DNA of 64,000 nt from Flavobacterium aeripolare (lineage in GTDB: Bacteria > Bacteroidota > Bacteroidia > Flavobacteriales > Flavobacteriaceae). The DNA lies in contig NZ_JABSNL010000002.1 of NCBI RefSeq assembly GCF_013294025.1, positions 248,001-312,000 of the forward strand, given 5' to 3'. The translations under genes and the position numbers were made by a program. Positions 25,171 to 34,087 of the stretch are shown here, piece by piece. Every line of letters begins with the position of its first letter. The first letter of the stretch is position 1. Under the pieces are notes generated by a model that made no database searches, had not been told where the DNA came from, and saw only the letters and a list, made by a program, of their open reading frames with translations.

Positions 25171-26070
25171 ATGATAAACAATATAAAAAACGTTTTTAGC
25201 ATAAAGGATTTAGAAAATCTTTCTGGTATAAAGGCGCATACCATCCGAATCTGGGAAAAGAGATACAATGTATTGGAGCCTATGCGAACCGATACTAATA
25301 TTCGTTTGTACGACTTAGCGAGCTTGCAAAAACTTTTGAATATTACTTTACTTCATGAATATGGCTATAAAATCTCCAAAATAGCTGCATATAAAGAGGA
25401 GGATATCCCTCTTTTAGTAAAACAAATTACCTCTTCAAAGACAGCTAAAAATCATGCAATCAGTGCTTTTAAAATGGCAATGATGAACTTTGATCAGGAG
25501 CTGTTTTTTAACACATATGACTGGTTGATTGCTGAGAAATCTTTCAAGGAGATTTTTCACCAAGTGTTTATTCCATTAATGAATGAGCTTGGTGTACTCT
25601 GGCAAACAGATACAATTTCACCAGCTCACGAGCATTTCATGAGTTATTTGATTAAGCTAAAACTAGTTGTGAACATTGAGAAACTGCAAACACAAGCGCC
25701 AACTCGTTTAGAGCGTGTTTTTGTACTGTCGTTACCTATGAACGAAATTCACGAATTAGGCTTAATGTATATTAATTATGAAATACTTTTAAAAGGGTAC
25801 AAAGTAATTTACCTTGGCGAGAGCATGCCAATAGAAAACTTAAAAGATCTCAAGAAACACTTTAATGCGATTACTTTTGTCTCGTACCTAACAGTGCAGC
25901 CTGATCGTAATGCGGTTGATGAATTTGTAGCGCAAATGTCTGATACATTGCTAGATGAGCATACGCAGTTATGGTATATTGGTCGAATGATCGAATTTAT
26001 AAATAAAGAAATAGTTCATGAAAACGTGAGTACATTCAATTCTATCACAGAATTAGTGAATGAACTGTAA
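25171..26070 (+). CDS. MerR-type, B12-binding light-responsive regulator (CarH/LitR-like)
   Basis: The ATG at 25171 gives the N-terminus MINNIKNVFSIKDLENLSGIK (299 residues); an upstream TTG is rejected because it lies inside the promoter. Residues about 8-75 form a MerR winged helix (HTIRIWEKRYNVLEP). A helical bundle carries W144-x9-E154-H155, the CarH adenosylcobalamin-capping signature. The Rossmann-type B12 domain has E192-x-H194-xx-G197, supplying the lower axial His. All residues for an AdoCbl photoreceptor are present. In the dark such proteins repress carotenoid genes as tetramers, and light breaks the Co-C bond and releases DNA. It is followed directly by crtI. Confidence 0.9.
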   Translation: MINNIKNVFSIKDLENLSGIKAHTIRIWEKRYNVLEPMRTDTNIRLYDLASLQKLLNITLLHEYGYKISKIAAYKEEDIPLLVKQITSSKTAKNHAISAFKMAMMNFDQELFFNTYDWLIAEKSFKEIFHQVFIPLMNELGVLWQTDTISPAHEHFMSYLIKLKLVVNIEKLQTQAPTRLERVFVLSLPMNEIHELGLMYINYEILLKGYKVIYLGESMPIENLKDLKKHFNAITFVSYLTVQPDRNAVDEFVAQMSDTLLDEHTQLWYIGRMIEFINKEIVHENVSTFNSITELVNEL

Positions 26071-26074
26071 TGTT

Positions 26075-26106
26075 TTGTTTAAACAATTTGTATATTTGCT
26101 AAACAA
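26075..26106 (+). promoter_or_regulatory. crtI promoter with two operator-like dyads
   Basis: TATATTTG (26091-26098) is flanked by a perfect 12-bp palindrome TTGTTTAAACAA (26075-26086) and TTGCTAAACAA (26096-26106), 21 bases apart, on one DNA face. The start codon follows at 26107, leaving almost no leader. Confidence 0.65.
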
Positions 26107-27567
26107 ATGAAAAAGAAAATTACAATTATAGGTTCTGGATTCTCAGCTTTGGCTGCGGCATCTTATTTAGCGAAAAGCGGACATGATGTTTCCGTTTTCG
26201 AAAAGAACGATTCAATAGGTGGTCGCGCTAGACAATTAAAAAGTGATGGATTTACTTTTGACATGGGACCAAGTTGGTACTGGATGCCAGATGTGTTTGA
26301 TCGTTTTTTTGCTGATTTTGGAAAAAAAACTAGCGATTATTACGAGTTGGTAAAACTTTCTCCGGCGTATCGCGTATATTATGGTGTTGACGATTTTATT
26401 GCCATCGCTGATAATTTACCAGAAATCGAGGCCACGTTTGAAAAGATTGAAAAAGGCAGCGGTAAGATATTGCACGATTTCATGATGGAAGCGCAAAGCA
26501 ATTATAATATAGCTATTAAAGATTTAGTATATCGTCCAGGAGTTTCCCCGCTAGAGTTAGTAACGGTGGAGACTGCTAAAAAGGTAGGGCAGTTTTTTAG
26601 TAATATTAGTAAAGACATTCGCAAGAAATTTAAAAATGAGCAGTTAATTCAAATTTTAGAATTTCCGGTATTGTTTTTAGGAGCGAAGCCTTCTGATACG
26701 CCTTCGTTTTATAGTTTTATGAATTACGCTGATTTTGGACTAGGAACTTGGCATCCTAAAACGGGAATGTTTGATGTTGTTAGAGCTATGGAAAGTCTTG
26801 CAAGAGAGTTGGGAGTAAAATTCCAAGTCAATGCTAGTATTGATAAAATTATTGTCGAAAATAAAACAGCAAAAGCAGTTGTTGTAAACGGAAAAAGAAT
26901 TGATTCGGATATTGTATTGAGCGGTGCTGATTATCACCACACAGAAACTTTATTAGATGAAGAACACAGAGCATACTCTGAAAAATATTGGGAAAGTAGG
27001 GTGTTTGCACCATCTTCACTGTTGTTTTATGTAGGTTTTGATAAAAAAGTGGAAAACATATCGCATCATGCCTTGTTTTTTGATGTTGATTTTCAGCAAC
27101 ATGCTAAGGATATTTATGACGAACCTAGATGGCCTAAAGAACCATTATTTTATGCAAATTTTCCATCGTTAACAGATAAAACTGCCGCACCCGAGGGAAT
27201 GGAATCAGGGTTTTTCTTAGTGCCATTAGCACCAGGAATTACTGATACAGAAGCATTAAGAGAAGAGTACTTTGATAAAATAATCTCTCGTTTTGAAAAT
27301 TTAACACAGCAAAGTGTTAGAAAAAATATTATATTTAAACGTTCCTTTTGCAAGAATGATTTCGTTACAGAATACAATTCTTATAAAGGAAATGCCTACG
27401 GAATGGCAAACACACTTTTTCAAACGGCTTTTTTAAGGCCAAAACTTAAAAGTAAAAAAGTAGAAAATTTATTTTTTACAGGACAATTAACCGTGCCAGG
27501 ACCAGGTGTTCCTCCGGCTTTAATATCTGGGAAATTAGTTTCAGATTTAATAAATAAGCAATCTTAG
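26107..27567 (+). CDS. crtI: Phytoene desaturase
   Basis: FAD-dependent membrane-associated enzyme that converts phytoene to lycopene. The 486 residues start with the dinucleotide-binding fold ITIIGSGFSALAAASYLAKSGHDVSVFEKN. SIGGRARQLKSDGFTFDMGPSWY follows. The C-terminus has the carotenoid-desaturase signature FFTGQLTVPGPGVPPALISGKLVSDLI. It starts the crtI-crtB unit, with a 10-base gap to crtB. The promoter carries the putative CarH operators, so light induction is expected. Confidence 0.95.
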   Translation: MKKKITIIGSGFSALAAASYLAKSGHDVSVFEKNDSIGGRARQLKSDGFTFDMGPSWYWMPDVFDRFFADFGKKTSDYYELVKLSPAYRVYYGVDDFIAIADNLPEIEATFEKIEKGSGKILHDFMMEAQSNYNIAIKDLVYRPGVSPLELVTVETAKKVGQFFSNISKDIRKKFKNEQLIQILEFPVLFLGAKPSDTPSFYSFMNYADFGLGTWHPKTGMFDVVRAMESLARELGVKFQVNASIDKIIVENKTAKAVVVNGKRIDSDIVLSGADYHHTETLLDEEHRAYSEKYWESRVFAPSSLLFYVGFDKKVENISHHALFFDVDFQQHAKDIYDEPRWPKEPLFYANFPSLTDKTAAPEGMESGFFLVPLAPGITDTEALREEYFDKIISRFENLTQQSVRKNIIFKRSFCKNDFVTEYNSYKGNAYGMANTLFQTAFLRPKLKSKKVENLFFTGQLTVPGPGVPPALISGKLVSDLINKQS

Positions 27568-27577
27568 AACAATAATT

Positions 27578-28420
27578 ATGAAGCAATTATTTGACGATGT
27601 ATCTTTTAAGTGTAGTAAATTAGTAACAAAAAACTACAGTACGTCTTTTTCTTCTGCAGTGTACATGCTTTCACCAAGCATTAGAGACGCTATATACAGT
27701 ATTTACGGCTTCGTTCGTTTTGCTGATGAGATTGTAGATACTTTTCACGGATATGATAAAGAAGAGTTAATAAATGATTTCGAGAAAGAATATTATAAAG
27801 CCTATAAATCAGGTATTAGTTTGAATCCTATTTTGAACTCTTTTCAATTTACGGTTAAGCAAAATAATATCACTGATGATCTTATTCAAGCTTTTTTAAA
27901 AAGTATGAAATTAGATTTAGTTAAGTCTGACTATAACAGTAAAGAGGAATATGACGACTATATTTATGGTTCTGCAGATGTAGTAGGTCTAATGTGTTTG
28001 AAAGTATTTGTTAAGGGAGATAATGCCCGATACGAACAGTTAAAAGGAGAAGCGATGCGATTGGGTTCTGCTTTTCAAAAAGTGAATTTCTTAAGAGATT
28101 TAAAAGATGATAATCTTGTTTTAAATAGAAATTATTTTCCTGGAGTAGACTTAAATTCTTTTGATGAAAAAGCAAAAGCGCAAATCATTGCCGAAATTGA
28201 AGAAGACTTTAAAGTTGCCTATGAAGGGATTAAAAAATTACCAATAGAAGCAAAATTTGGGGTCTACACTGCTTATGTTTATTACAAGAAATTATTAAAA
28301 AAATTAGCAAAAACGCCTTGTCACGAGATAGGGAATGCTAGAATTAGAGTATCTAACTATACCAAAGCCGGATTACTTGCTCAATCATTTGTAACGTACA
28401 AATTGAGGCTAGTACAGTAA
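27578..28420 (+). CDS. crtB: Phytoene synthase
   Basis: Condenses two geranylgeranyl diphosphates to phytoene, the first committed step of carotenoid synthesis. The 280 residues contain the first aspartate-rich motif in FVRFADEIVDTFH and the second in FQKVNFLRDLKDDNLVLNRNYFP, both required for magnesium-diphosphate binding. The length is typical of Bacteroidota CrtB. It is tightly linked to crtI upstream and crtZ downstream (gap 42 bases). Confidence 0.95.
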   Translation: MKQLFDDVSFKCSKLVTKNYSTSFSSAVYMLSPSIRDAIYSIYGFVRFADEIVDTFHGYDKEELINDFEKEYYKAYKSGISLNPILNSFQFTVKQNNITDDLIQAFLKSMKLDLVKSDYNSKEEYDDYIYGSADVVGLMCLKVFVKGDNARYEQLKGEAMRLGSAFQKVNFLRDLKDDNLVLNRNYFPGVDLNSFDEKAKAQIIAEIEEDFKVAYEGIKKLPIEAKFGVYTAYVYYKKLLKKLAKTPCHEIGNARIRVSNYTKAGLLAQSFVTYKLRLVQ

Positions 28421-28462
28421 TCAAAACCACAATAACGGATTAAAAATATTAAATAAAATTCA

Positions 28463-28903
28463 ATGATCTCTTTTTTAATTTTCATCAGCGTTTTCTTAGT
28501 TATGGAATGTGTAAGTTGGCTTACTCACAAATATATTATGCACGGTTTAATGTGGTATTTTCATGAAGACCATCACCAACCTAAATACGCACACCCTTTT
28601 GAGCGAAATGATATTTTCTTTGTCATTTTTGCGATTCCTAGCATGGTGCTCTTTTACTATGGTGTACAAGGTGGAATGAATTATTTGTTCTTCATAGGTC
28701 TAGGAATTACCGCTTACGGTTTTTGCTATTTCATGATTCACGATGTATTAATTCATCAGCGTTTTAAATGGTTTAAGAACACAAAAAACAAATACTTAGT
28801 AGGTCTTAGAAAGGCCCACAAAGTGCACCACAAGCATTTAGGTAAGGAACACGGAGAGTGTTTCGGGATGTTATTTGTACCTTTTAAATACTATAAGATA
28901 TAA
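28463..28903 (+). CDS. crtZ: Beta-carotene hydroxylase
   Basis: Adds hydroxyl groups to the beta-ionone rings, giving zeaxanthin, the yellow pigment common in Flavobacteriaceae. The 146 residues belong to the fatty acid hydroxylase superfamily with the di-iron histidine motifs HKYIMH, HEDHHQ, HDVLIH and HKVHHKH. Several membrane helices are present. The substrate requires a lycopene cyclase, for which no gene is present in this window. Confidence 0.95.
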   Translation: MISFLIFISVFLVMECVSWLTHKYIMHGLMWYFHEDHHQPKYAHPFERNDIFFVIFAIPSMVLFYYGVQGGMNYLFFIGLGITAYGFCYFMIHDVLIHQRFKWFKNTKNKYLVGLRKAHKVHHKHLGKEHGECFGMLFVPFKYYKI

Positions 28904-28910
28904 CAGTATT

Positions 28911-29020
28911 AGGGCGTGACTCTTCTCGATAAAAATCTAGAAGAGTCGGGCTTTACGGCTTTATCTCTACGTCCCTAAATAAAAGGGACTACGAGGATAC
29001 CGCCTGCAATCCCTCACGCA
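28911..29020 (+). repeat. Structured intergenic repeat, family 2
   Basis: About 110 bases running from AGGGCGTGACTCTTCT through GAGTCGGGCTTTACGGC and GTCCCT...AGGGAC to AATCCCTCACGCA. Two hairpins are clear: GACTCTTCT / AGAAGAGTC and GTCCCT / AGGGAC. It resembles a dispersed GGGCGT...TCGGGCTTT...ATCCCTNACGC element that I recall from Flavobacterium genomes. Only one copy is present here, so repetition cannot be shown from the window. Confidence 0.5.
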
Positions 29021-29061
29021 GTAAATTCTGCGAGAAAATCTCATTTTTAAAGAACAATACC

Positions 29062-29523
29062 ATGAAACTTTATAAAAAAGAATCAGTGCAGTATGTAAAT
29101 GCTAGCCTAGAAGAATGTTGGGCTTTTTTCTCTAGTCCAAAAAATTTACAAAAAATTACTCCGGGTGATATGGGTTTCCAAATCACTGATTTTGATGGAA
29201 AAGACATGTATGCAGGACAAATAATCCAATACAAAGTCTCGCCATTGGCAGGAGTTAAAATATCGTGGGTAACAGAGATTACTCAAGTAAAAGACAAAGC
29301 TCATTTTATAGATGAACAACGTTTTGGACCCTACGCTTTCTGGCACCACAAGCATTTTTTTGAGGCTACTCCACAAGGTGTTAAAATGACAGACGTGGTG
29401 CACTATGGCTTACCATTAGGTTTTTTAGGACGTATCATGAATAGTTTAATAGTAGAAGGGAAGTTAAACGAAATATTCGCTCACAGAGAAAAAATGGTTG
29501 ACAAACTTTTTAACGGGAAATAA
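29062..29523 (+). CDS. SRPBCC family protein in the carotenoid/photolyase cluster
   Basis: 153 residues with the Bet v1-like ligand-binding fold: VNASLEECWAFFSSPKNLQKITPGDMGFQIT at the N-terminus and a long C-terminal helix (LIVEGKLNEIFAHREKMVDKLF). It resembles the cyclase/dehydrase-like SRPBCC proteins that often accompany light-responsive clusters; the ligand is unknown. The photolyase ATG comes 2 bases after its stop, so both are translated from one message. Confidence 0.8.
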   Translation: MKLYKKESVQYVNASLEECWAFFSSPKNLQKITPGDMGFQITDFDGKDMYAGQIIQYKVSPLAGVKISWVTEITQVKDKAHFIDEQRFGPYAFWHHKHFFEATPQGVKMTDVVHYGLPLGFLGRIMNSLIVEGKLNEIFAHREKMVDKLFNGK

Positions 29524-29525
29524 TT

Positions 29526-30821
29526 ATGAGTAAACAAAAAGTTGTTTTTTTTTGGTTTCGTCGTGATTTGCGATTAGAAGATAACGTGGGACTTTTTCAT
29601 GCATTGGAGAGTGATTATCCAGTGATTCCATTGTTTATATTTGATACCGCAATTTTAGAAAGCTTGGCTAAAAATGACGCTCGTGTTACTTTTATACATC
29701 AAACGCTAGAAAAGATTAACGCTGATTTAAATGCGTTTAATAGTGCTCTTTTAGTCAAAAATGGTGAGACGTTAGCAGTCTGGAAAGCGCTCTTTGAAGC
29801 GTATGATATTCAATCTATATTCTTTAATAAAGATTACGAGCCCTATGCTATAAAGAGAGACCTAGCAATTGCTGATTTTGCTTTGAAAAATAATGTTGCG
29901 GTTAGTGCCTTCAAGGATCAAGTTATATTTGAAGAACTCGAAATCACAAAAGCAGATGGTTTACCTTATACCATTTATACTCCTTTTAAAAACAAATGGC
30001 TAGATAAATTCAAGCAAATAGGGACTTTTCCTGATTACAGTGAAGAGAAGCAATTTTCTAACTTCTATCCATCTAATTTTGAATTTCCCACTCTTGAAGC
30101 AATCGGATTTACAGAGAGTACGATACAAGTTAAACCGCATAATTTAACTAAAATCTCAAATTACGACGAAACAAGAGATTTTCCAGCTTTAGATAGTACG
30201 TCTTATCTTTCTCCTCATTTGCGTTTTGGAACTGTTAGCACACGTAAATTAGTTACTTGGGCTAATAAAAAGAACGCTGTTTTTTTAAGTGAATTGATAT
30301 GGAGGGAATTTTTTATGCAAATTCTCTTTAATTTCCCTAAAGTGATGACTAATAACTTTAAGTCGGCTTACGATGGAATAGAATGGCGCAATAACGAAGA
30401 AGAATTTAAAAAGTGGTGTAAGGGTGAGACTGGTTATCCTATGGTGGATGCCGGAATGCGACAATTAAATGAAACGGGATACATGCACAATAGAGTGCGC
30501 ATGGTTGTTGCAAGTTTTCTATGCAAACATCTTTTAATTCAGTGGCAATGGGGAGAGGCTTACTTTGCTGAAAAATTATTGGATTATGATTTGTCTGCAA
30601 ACGTGGGGAACTGGCAGTGGGCTGCAGGTACTGGTTGTGATGCGGCGCCCTATTTTAGAGTGTTTAATCCCGAAATTCAATTGAAAAAATTTGATGGAAA
30701 GGGTGTGTATATTCGTCAATGGATCGCAGAATTTGATTTGGGTTATGGTCAACCTATGGTAGAACATGCTATGGCCCGTGACCGAGCTATTAGCACCTAT
30801 AAAGCAGGAATTTTAAAATAG
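29526..30821 (+). CDS. Deoxyribodipyrimidine photolyase
   Basis: Repairs UV-induced pyrimidine dimers using blue light. At 431 residues it has the N-terminal antenna domain (VVFFWFRRDLRLEDNVGLFHAL) and the C-terminal FAD domain. The FAD and DNA motifs are WREFFMQILFNFP, GYPMVDAGMRQL, HNRVRMVVASFLCKHLL and the diagnostic ANVGNWQWAAGTGCDAAPYFRVFNP, which matches class I CPD photolyases. The Trp positions of the electron-transfer chain appear to be kept. It is the last gene of the plus-strand light cluster. The FolE gene of the facing operon could supply a pterin antenna cofactor. Confidence 0.94.
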   Translation: MSKQKVVFFWFRRDLRLEDNVGLFHALESDYPVIPLFIFDTAILESLAKNDARVTFIHQTLEKINADLNAFNSALLVKNGETLAVWKALFEAYDIQSIFFNKDYEPYAIKRDLAIADFALKNNVAVSAFKDQVIFEELEITKADGLPYTIYTPFKNKWLDKFKQIGTFPDYSEEKQFSNFYPSNFEFPTLEAIGFTESTIQVKPHNLTKISNYDETRDFPALDSTSYLSPHLRFGTVSTRKLVTWANKKNAVFLSELIWREFFMQILFNFPKVMTNNFKSAYDGIEWRNNEEEFKKWCKGETGYPMVDAGMRQLNETGYMHNRVRMVVASFLCKHLLIQWQWGEAYFAEKLLDYDLSANVGNWQWAAGTGCDAAPYFRVFNPEIQLKKFDGKGVYIRQWIAEFDLGYGQPMVEHAMARDRAISTYKAGILK

Positions 30822-31323
30822 AAATATAAAAATCCAATAATTTTTAAAGGAACAAACCATTAAAGAGTAAGAAAAGTTAAGATTAAAAGCTTAATATTCT
30901 TGTTTTTTAATGGTTTTATTGTTTTGGTGGTAATCTTGTCAATTATTGAGACATTTAGGAAGGTGGTTTGCATATTGAATGTCTCTCAATTTCTTTACAG
31001 TTTAATTGGTTTTTGAGTTGATGCTTTTAATACTAAGGCATGAAGAAAAGTAAATAGTGCATACTGAATGTGGTATAATTACTTATTGATTTACTATTTT
31101 GATTTCGCTTTTTTCTATTACTAAGTAGTGACAAAATATACTTCATGCGGATATTATAAACTTGATGGCTTTGTTTTCTTTTTCTGAAACGATATATAAA
31201 TATAAGACTAGATATCTTGCGAACCATAAACTCATAGCCCAGATAGTAGCGGCATCCTTTTCTTTTTTATTTAAAAAAGTAAAAGATATAGCGGATAGCT
31301 GGATTAAGCTCCTTGAAAAAGCA
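30822..31323. other. 502-bp intergenic region between convergent genes
   Basis: Contains no convincing gene. An imperfect inverted repeat, ATTGAGACATT (30945-30955) against AATGTCTCTCAAT (30978-30990), may end the photolyase transcript. A family 1 structured repeat occupies the right part. The remaining sequence is AT-rich with only short frames. Confidence 0.5.
31236..31313 (+). repeat. Structured intergenic repeat, family 1, copy A
   Basis: Starts AGCCCAGATAGTAGCGGCAT and ends GATATAGCGGATAGCTGG...GCTCCT, with an inner hairpin of T and A runs. The same flanks recur at 42158-42256. It lies 10 bases beyond the stop of the minus-strand SDR gene, between convergent genes, and so may also act as a terminator or processed 3' end. 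Confidence 0.75.
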
Positions 31324-32742
31324 CTATTTGATCAATTTCTTTAACATTCCTTCAAATATAAATCCGTGGAAAGGTAAAACAGCATACCAATATAATTTCC
31401 CCCAAACACCGCGGGGCTTGAAAGTCGCTGATTGATACAGTGTATTTCCTATAATTTTGAACTCAAGCCATGCCTCTCCAGGGAGTTTCATTTCGGCAAA
31501 GAGAATTAGTTTCCCCTCTTCTTTATTGGCATATAAAACGCGCCAGAAATCTAAGGCATCGCCAGCATGAATTTCATGTTTGTTTGTTCGCCCTCTTCGG
31601 GAACCCACACCGCCGTACAATTTATCAATAAAACCGCGTAAATCCCACAACCAATCACCATAATACCATCCGGTTTCACCACCTATGGACCAAATTTGGT
31701 TGATAGTATAGTCCTTGTCAATGATTTCTTTATGTCTACGGTCAAAAAAACAATCTTTTTCAGGTACATTAAGATAAGTAGAGATGTTGGTTTTAAAGCG
31801 TCCGCTAACTAAGGAGTCTTTCCAGCTTGATACCACATTATTGGCTTCAATTTTGATCAATGCTTTTGATAATGCCTCTTCATAAGGCATTGGTTTTACA
31901 TGGAGTAAATCATTAATTCGGGTGTCATTGCAAACTACTTCTACCTTCATGCTACTCACTAAAGCCGAGGCTAGCTTGTATGAAGTTGAGGTAACAAAGT
32001 AAAGCCAGTAGGAGGAGAGTTTAGGCGTCATTACGGGAACCGTAAAAATCCAACGTTTTAATTTTTTAGCTTTGGCGAAAGCCAATAACATTTCCTTATA
32101 GGTTAGAATATCTGGCCCACCAATATCAAAACTCTGGTTATAAGTTGAGGGATTCAATAAAGATTTTGATAAAAATTCCAGAACATCGCTAATGGCAATA
32201 GGTTGGCACCTTGTGTTGAGCCATTTTGGAGTAATCATTATAGGCAACTTGTTGATCAAGTCCCTAATAATTTCAAAAGAAGCACTACCTGAACCTACAA
32301 TTATTCCTGCTCGTAACGTAGTCATTGCATACGTTCCTGTGGTCAAAATTTCTTCGACTTTTTTTCGTGAGGATAAATGTTTTGAAAGTGAGTTGTCATT
32401 TATTATTCCGCTGAGGTAAATAACTTGTTGTGCTTTTGTCTGGTTGATTCTTGAGACAAAATTTTCTGCCGAAGTTTTTTCTAATTGATCATAGTTATCA
32501 GCTGAGCTAGACATAGAATGTATAAGATAGTAAACAGCGTCTATATCAACAGGTATGGTATTTAGCGTTTCTTTTTTTAAAAAGTCGACCTCCACTACGG
32601 TGATCTTATCCTTATATTGTATTGGAACAAAAAAACGATTGATATCTCTCACGCAACAAACTATATCGTGACCTTGTGCTATTAAAATAGGTAAAAGTCG
32701 TTTCCCGATATAACCTGTTGCGCCTGTTAAGAGAATTTTCAT
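31324..32742 (-). CDS. Atypical SDR with DUF2867 domain
   Basis: 472 residues. An N-terminal NAD(P)-binding Rossmann domain (MKILLTGATGYIGKRLLPILIAQGHDIVCCVRD; VYYLIHSMSSS in the active-site region) is followed by a DUF2867 C-terminal half with GGETGWYYGDWLWDLRGFIDKLYGGVGSRRGR and FKPRGVWGKLYWYAVLPFHGFIFEGM. This fusion is regularly found in light-responsive LitR/CarH clusters. Its substrate is unknown; membrane lipid or pigment modification is a guess. It is the last gene of the minus-strand operon. Confidence 0.85.
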   Translation of the reverse strand: MKILLTGATGYIGKRLLPILIAQGHDIVCCVRDINRFFVPIQYKDKITVVEVDFLKKETLNTIPVDIDAVYYLIHSMSSSADNYDQLEKTSAENFVSRINQTKAQQVIYLSGIINDNSLSKHLSSRKKVEEILTTGTYAMTTLRAGIIVGSGSASFEIIRDLINKLPIMITPKWLNTRCQPIAISDVLEFLSKSLLNPSTYNQSFDIGGPDILTYKEMLLAFAKAKKLKRWIFTVPVMTPKLSSYWLYFVTSTSYKLASALVSSMKVEVVCNDTRINDLLHVKPMPYEEALSKALIKIEANNVVSSWKDSLVSGRFKTNISTYLNVPEKDCFFDRRHKEIIDKDYTINQIWSIGGETGWYYGDWLWDLRGFIDKLYGGVGSRRGRTNKHEIHAGDALDFWRVLYANKEEGKLILFAEMKLPGEAWLEFKIIGNTLYQSATFKPRGVWGKLYWYAVLPFHGFIFEGMLKKLIK

Positions 32743-32755
32743 ATTATTATTTTGT

Positions 32756-33355
32756 TTAGCTCAATTTGTTTGAAATCAAACTGATGAATTCTTTTCTGGT
32801 TTTATTTTTTTCGAATGCACCTGTAAAAGAAGAAGTTGTTGTAAATGAATTTTGCTTTTCAATACCACGCATTTGCATGCACATGTGTTGTGCTTCTATA
32901 ACCACAGCTACTCCTAGTGGTTGTAGTGCTTCCTCAATACAATCTTTGATTTGGTCAGTTAATCTTTCTTGTACCTGCATTCTACGTGCATAAGCATCTA
33001 CAATTCGAGGAATTTTACTTAAACCTACTATTTTACCATTTGGAATATAGGCAACATGTGCTTTTCCAAAAAACGGTAGCATGTGGTGCTCACACATAGA
33101 ATAGACTTCAATATTTTTTACTACAATCATTTGACTATGATCTTCAGTAAACAAAGCTGATTTTAATATCTCTAAAGGATCTAGATCATAACCGTGCGTT
33201 AAAAACTGCATTGCTTTAGCCGCTCTTTCTGGTGTTTTTTCTAATCCTTCTCTAGTTACGTCTTCGCCTATGCCTGTAATTATTTTTCTATAGTTGTCAG
33301 CAATTGCTGTGGTTGCCTCAGTATTATATAATTCTTTTTTTTCGTAATTTTTCAT
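32756..33355 (-). CDS. folE: GTP cyclohydrolase I
   Basis: Converts GTP to dihydroneopterin triphosphate, the first step to folates and other pterins. The 199 residues hold the zinc-binding and active-site segments [31 protein letters not shown] and the [10 protein letters not shown] region, ending with [23 protein letters not shown]. The key Cys and His residues are intact. Its place in the light-responsive operon suggests a dedicated supply of reduced pterin for the photolyase, as in other LitR-type clusters. It may be the only folE in the genome or a second copy; the window cannot decide. Confidence 0.95.
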   Translation of the reverse strand: MKNYEKKELYNTEATTAIADNYRKIITGIGEDVTREGLEKTPERAAKAMQFLTHGYDLDPLEILKSALFTEDHSQMIVVKNIEVYSMCEHHMLPFFGKAHVAYIPNGKIVGLSKIPRIVDAYARRMQVQERLTDQIKDCIEEALQPLGVAVVIEAQHMCMQMRGIEKQNSFTTTSSFTGAFEKNKTRKEFISLISNKLS

Positions 33356-33393
33356 GGTTGTGATTCACTTTTTAAAGTGGTGGTATATATTGG

Positions 33394-34077
33394 TTATATT
33401 TTGAATGATACAATTCCGTAATCCATTTCAAATACTTGTCCTGAAATTGATTTTGCTTTATCTGAGATTAAAAAATCAGCCATATCAGCCACTTCACTAG
33501 CTTGTAAATAGCCTTTCATAGGGTGTCGTTCCACCATGTTTTCTTTCATGCGATCGTTGCGTAATATTCCTGCGGATAATGTAGTATCTGTAATAGTAGG
33601 GGCAATGGCATTGATGCGTACAGTGCTTGCTAACTCAGCTCCTAATGACTTTACTAATCCTTCCACTCCAGCTTTTGCAGTAGCGATACTAGCATGAAAT
33701 GGCATTCCTAACTTGGCAGCCACTGTACTAAAAAGTACAATAGAAGGATTGTTACCCTTCTTCAAAGTAACTAAATATTTTTGAATAACTTTTACTGCGC
33801 CAATAACATTAATTTCAAAATCATTTCTAAAATCATCTATACTTAAACTACCTATAGGTTTTAAATTAATAGAACCAGGGCAGTAGATGATCGTGTCAAT
33901 AGCTGCTAATTCAGGTAATGCGTCTTCTAACACATTCAATGAGAAATGTGTTAGGTTAGCGTGTGTAATCTCAGGGGCATTTCTACTAATATTGTAGATT
34001 TTATTATGTTCTAACTGCTGTAATAAAATAGCATTTCCTATTCCCTTACTACCGCCTATAATTAAAATGTTTTTCAT
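33394..34077 (-). CDS. Short-chain dehydrogenase/reductase
   Basis: 227 residues of the classical SDR fold. The N-terminus has GGSKGIGNAILLQQ for the nucleotide. Where most SDRs have a Tyr-x3-Lys active site, this one reads PFHASIATAKAGVEGL: the usual Tyr is replaced by Ser or His-Ala-Ser, with Lys kept (AKAG). That substitution may mean altered or lost oxidoreductase activity. The C-terminal SGQVFEMDYG is typical. It belongs to the light-cluster operon; homologues occur in CarH/LitR regulons. Substrate unknown. Confidence 0.82.
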   Translation of the reverse strand: MKNILIIGGSKGIGNAILLQQLEHNKIYNISRNAPEITHANLTHFSLNVLEDALPELAAIDTIIYCPGSINLKPIGSLSIDDFRNDFEINVIGAVKVIQKYLVTLKKGNNPSIVLFSTVAAKLGMPFHASIATAKAGVEGLVKSLGAELASTVRINAIAPTITDTTLSAGILRNDRMKENMVERHPMKGYLQASEVADMADFLISDKAKSISGQVFEMDYGIVSFKI

Positions 34078-34087
34078 AATTTTAGTA

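Noticed and set aside
31033-31344. Short reading frames in the 30.8-31.3 kb gap
   Set aside because: Low-complexity AT-rich translations overlapping the structured repeat; no ribosome binding site and no protein-like pattern.
32745-32775. TTGTTTAGC and TTGTTTGAA words near the folE end as regulator sites
   Set aside because: They fall in folE C-terminal codons and a short operon gap, with no promoter element next to them.
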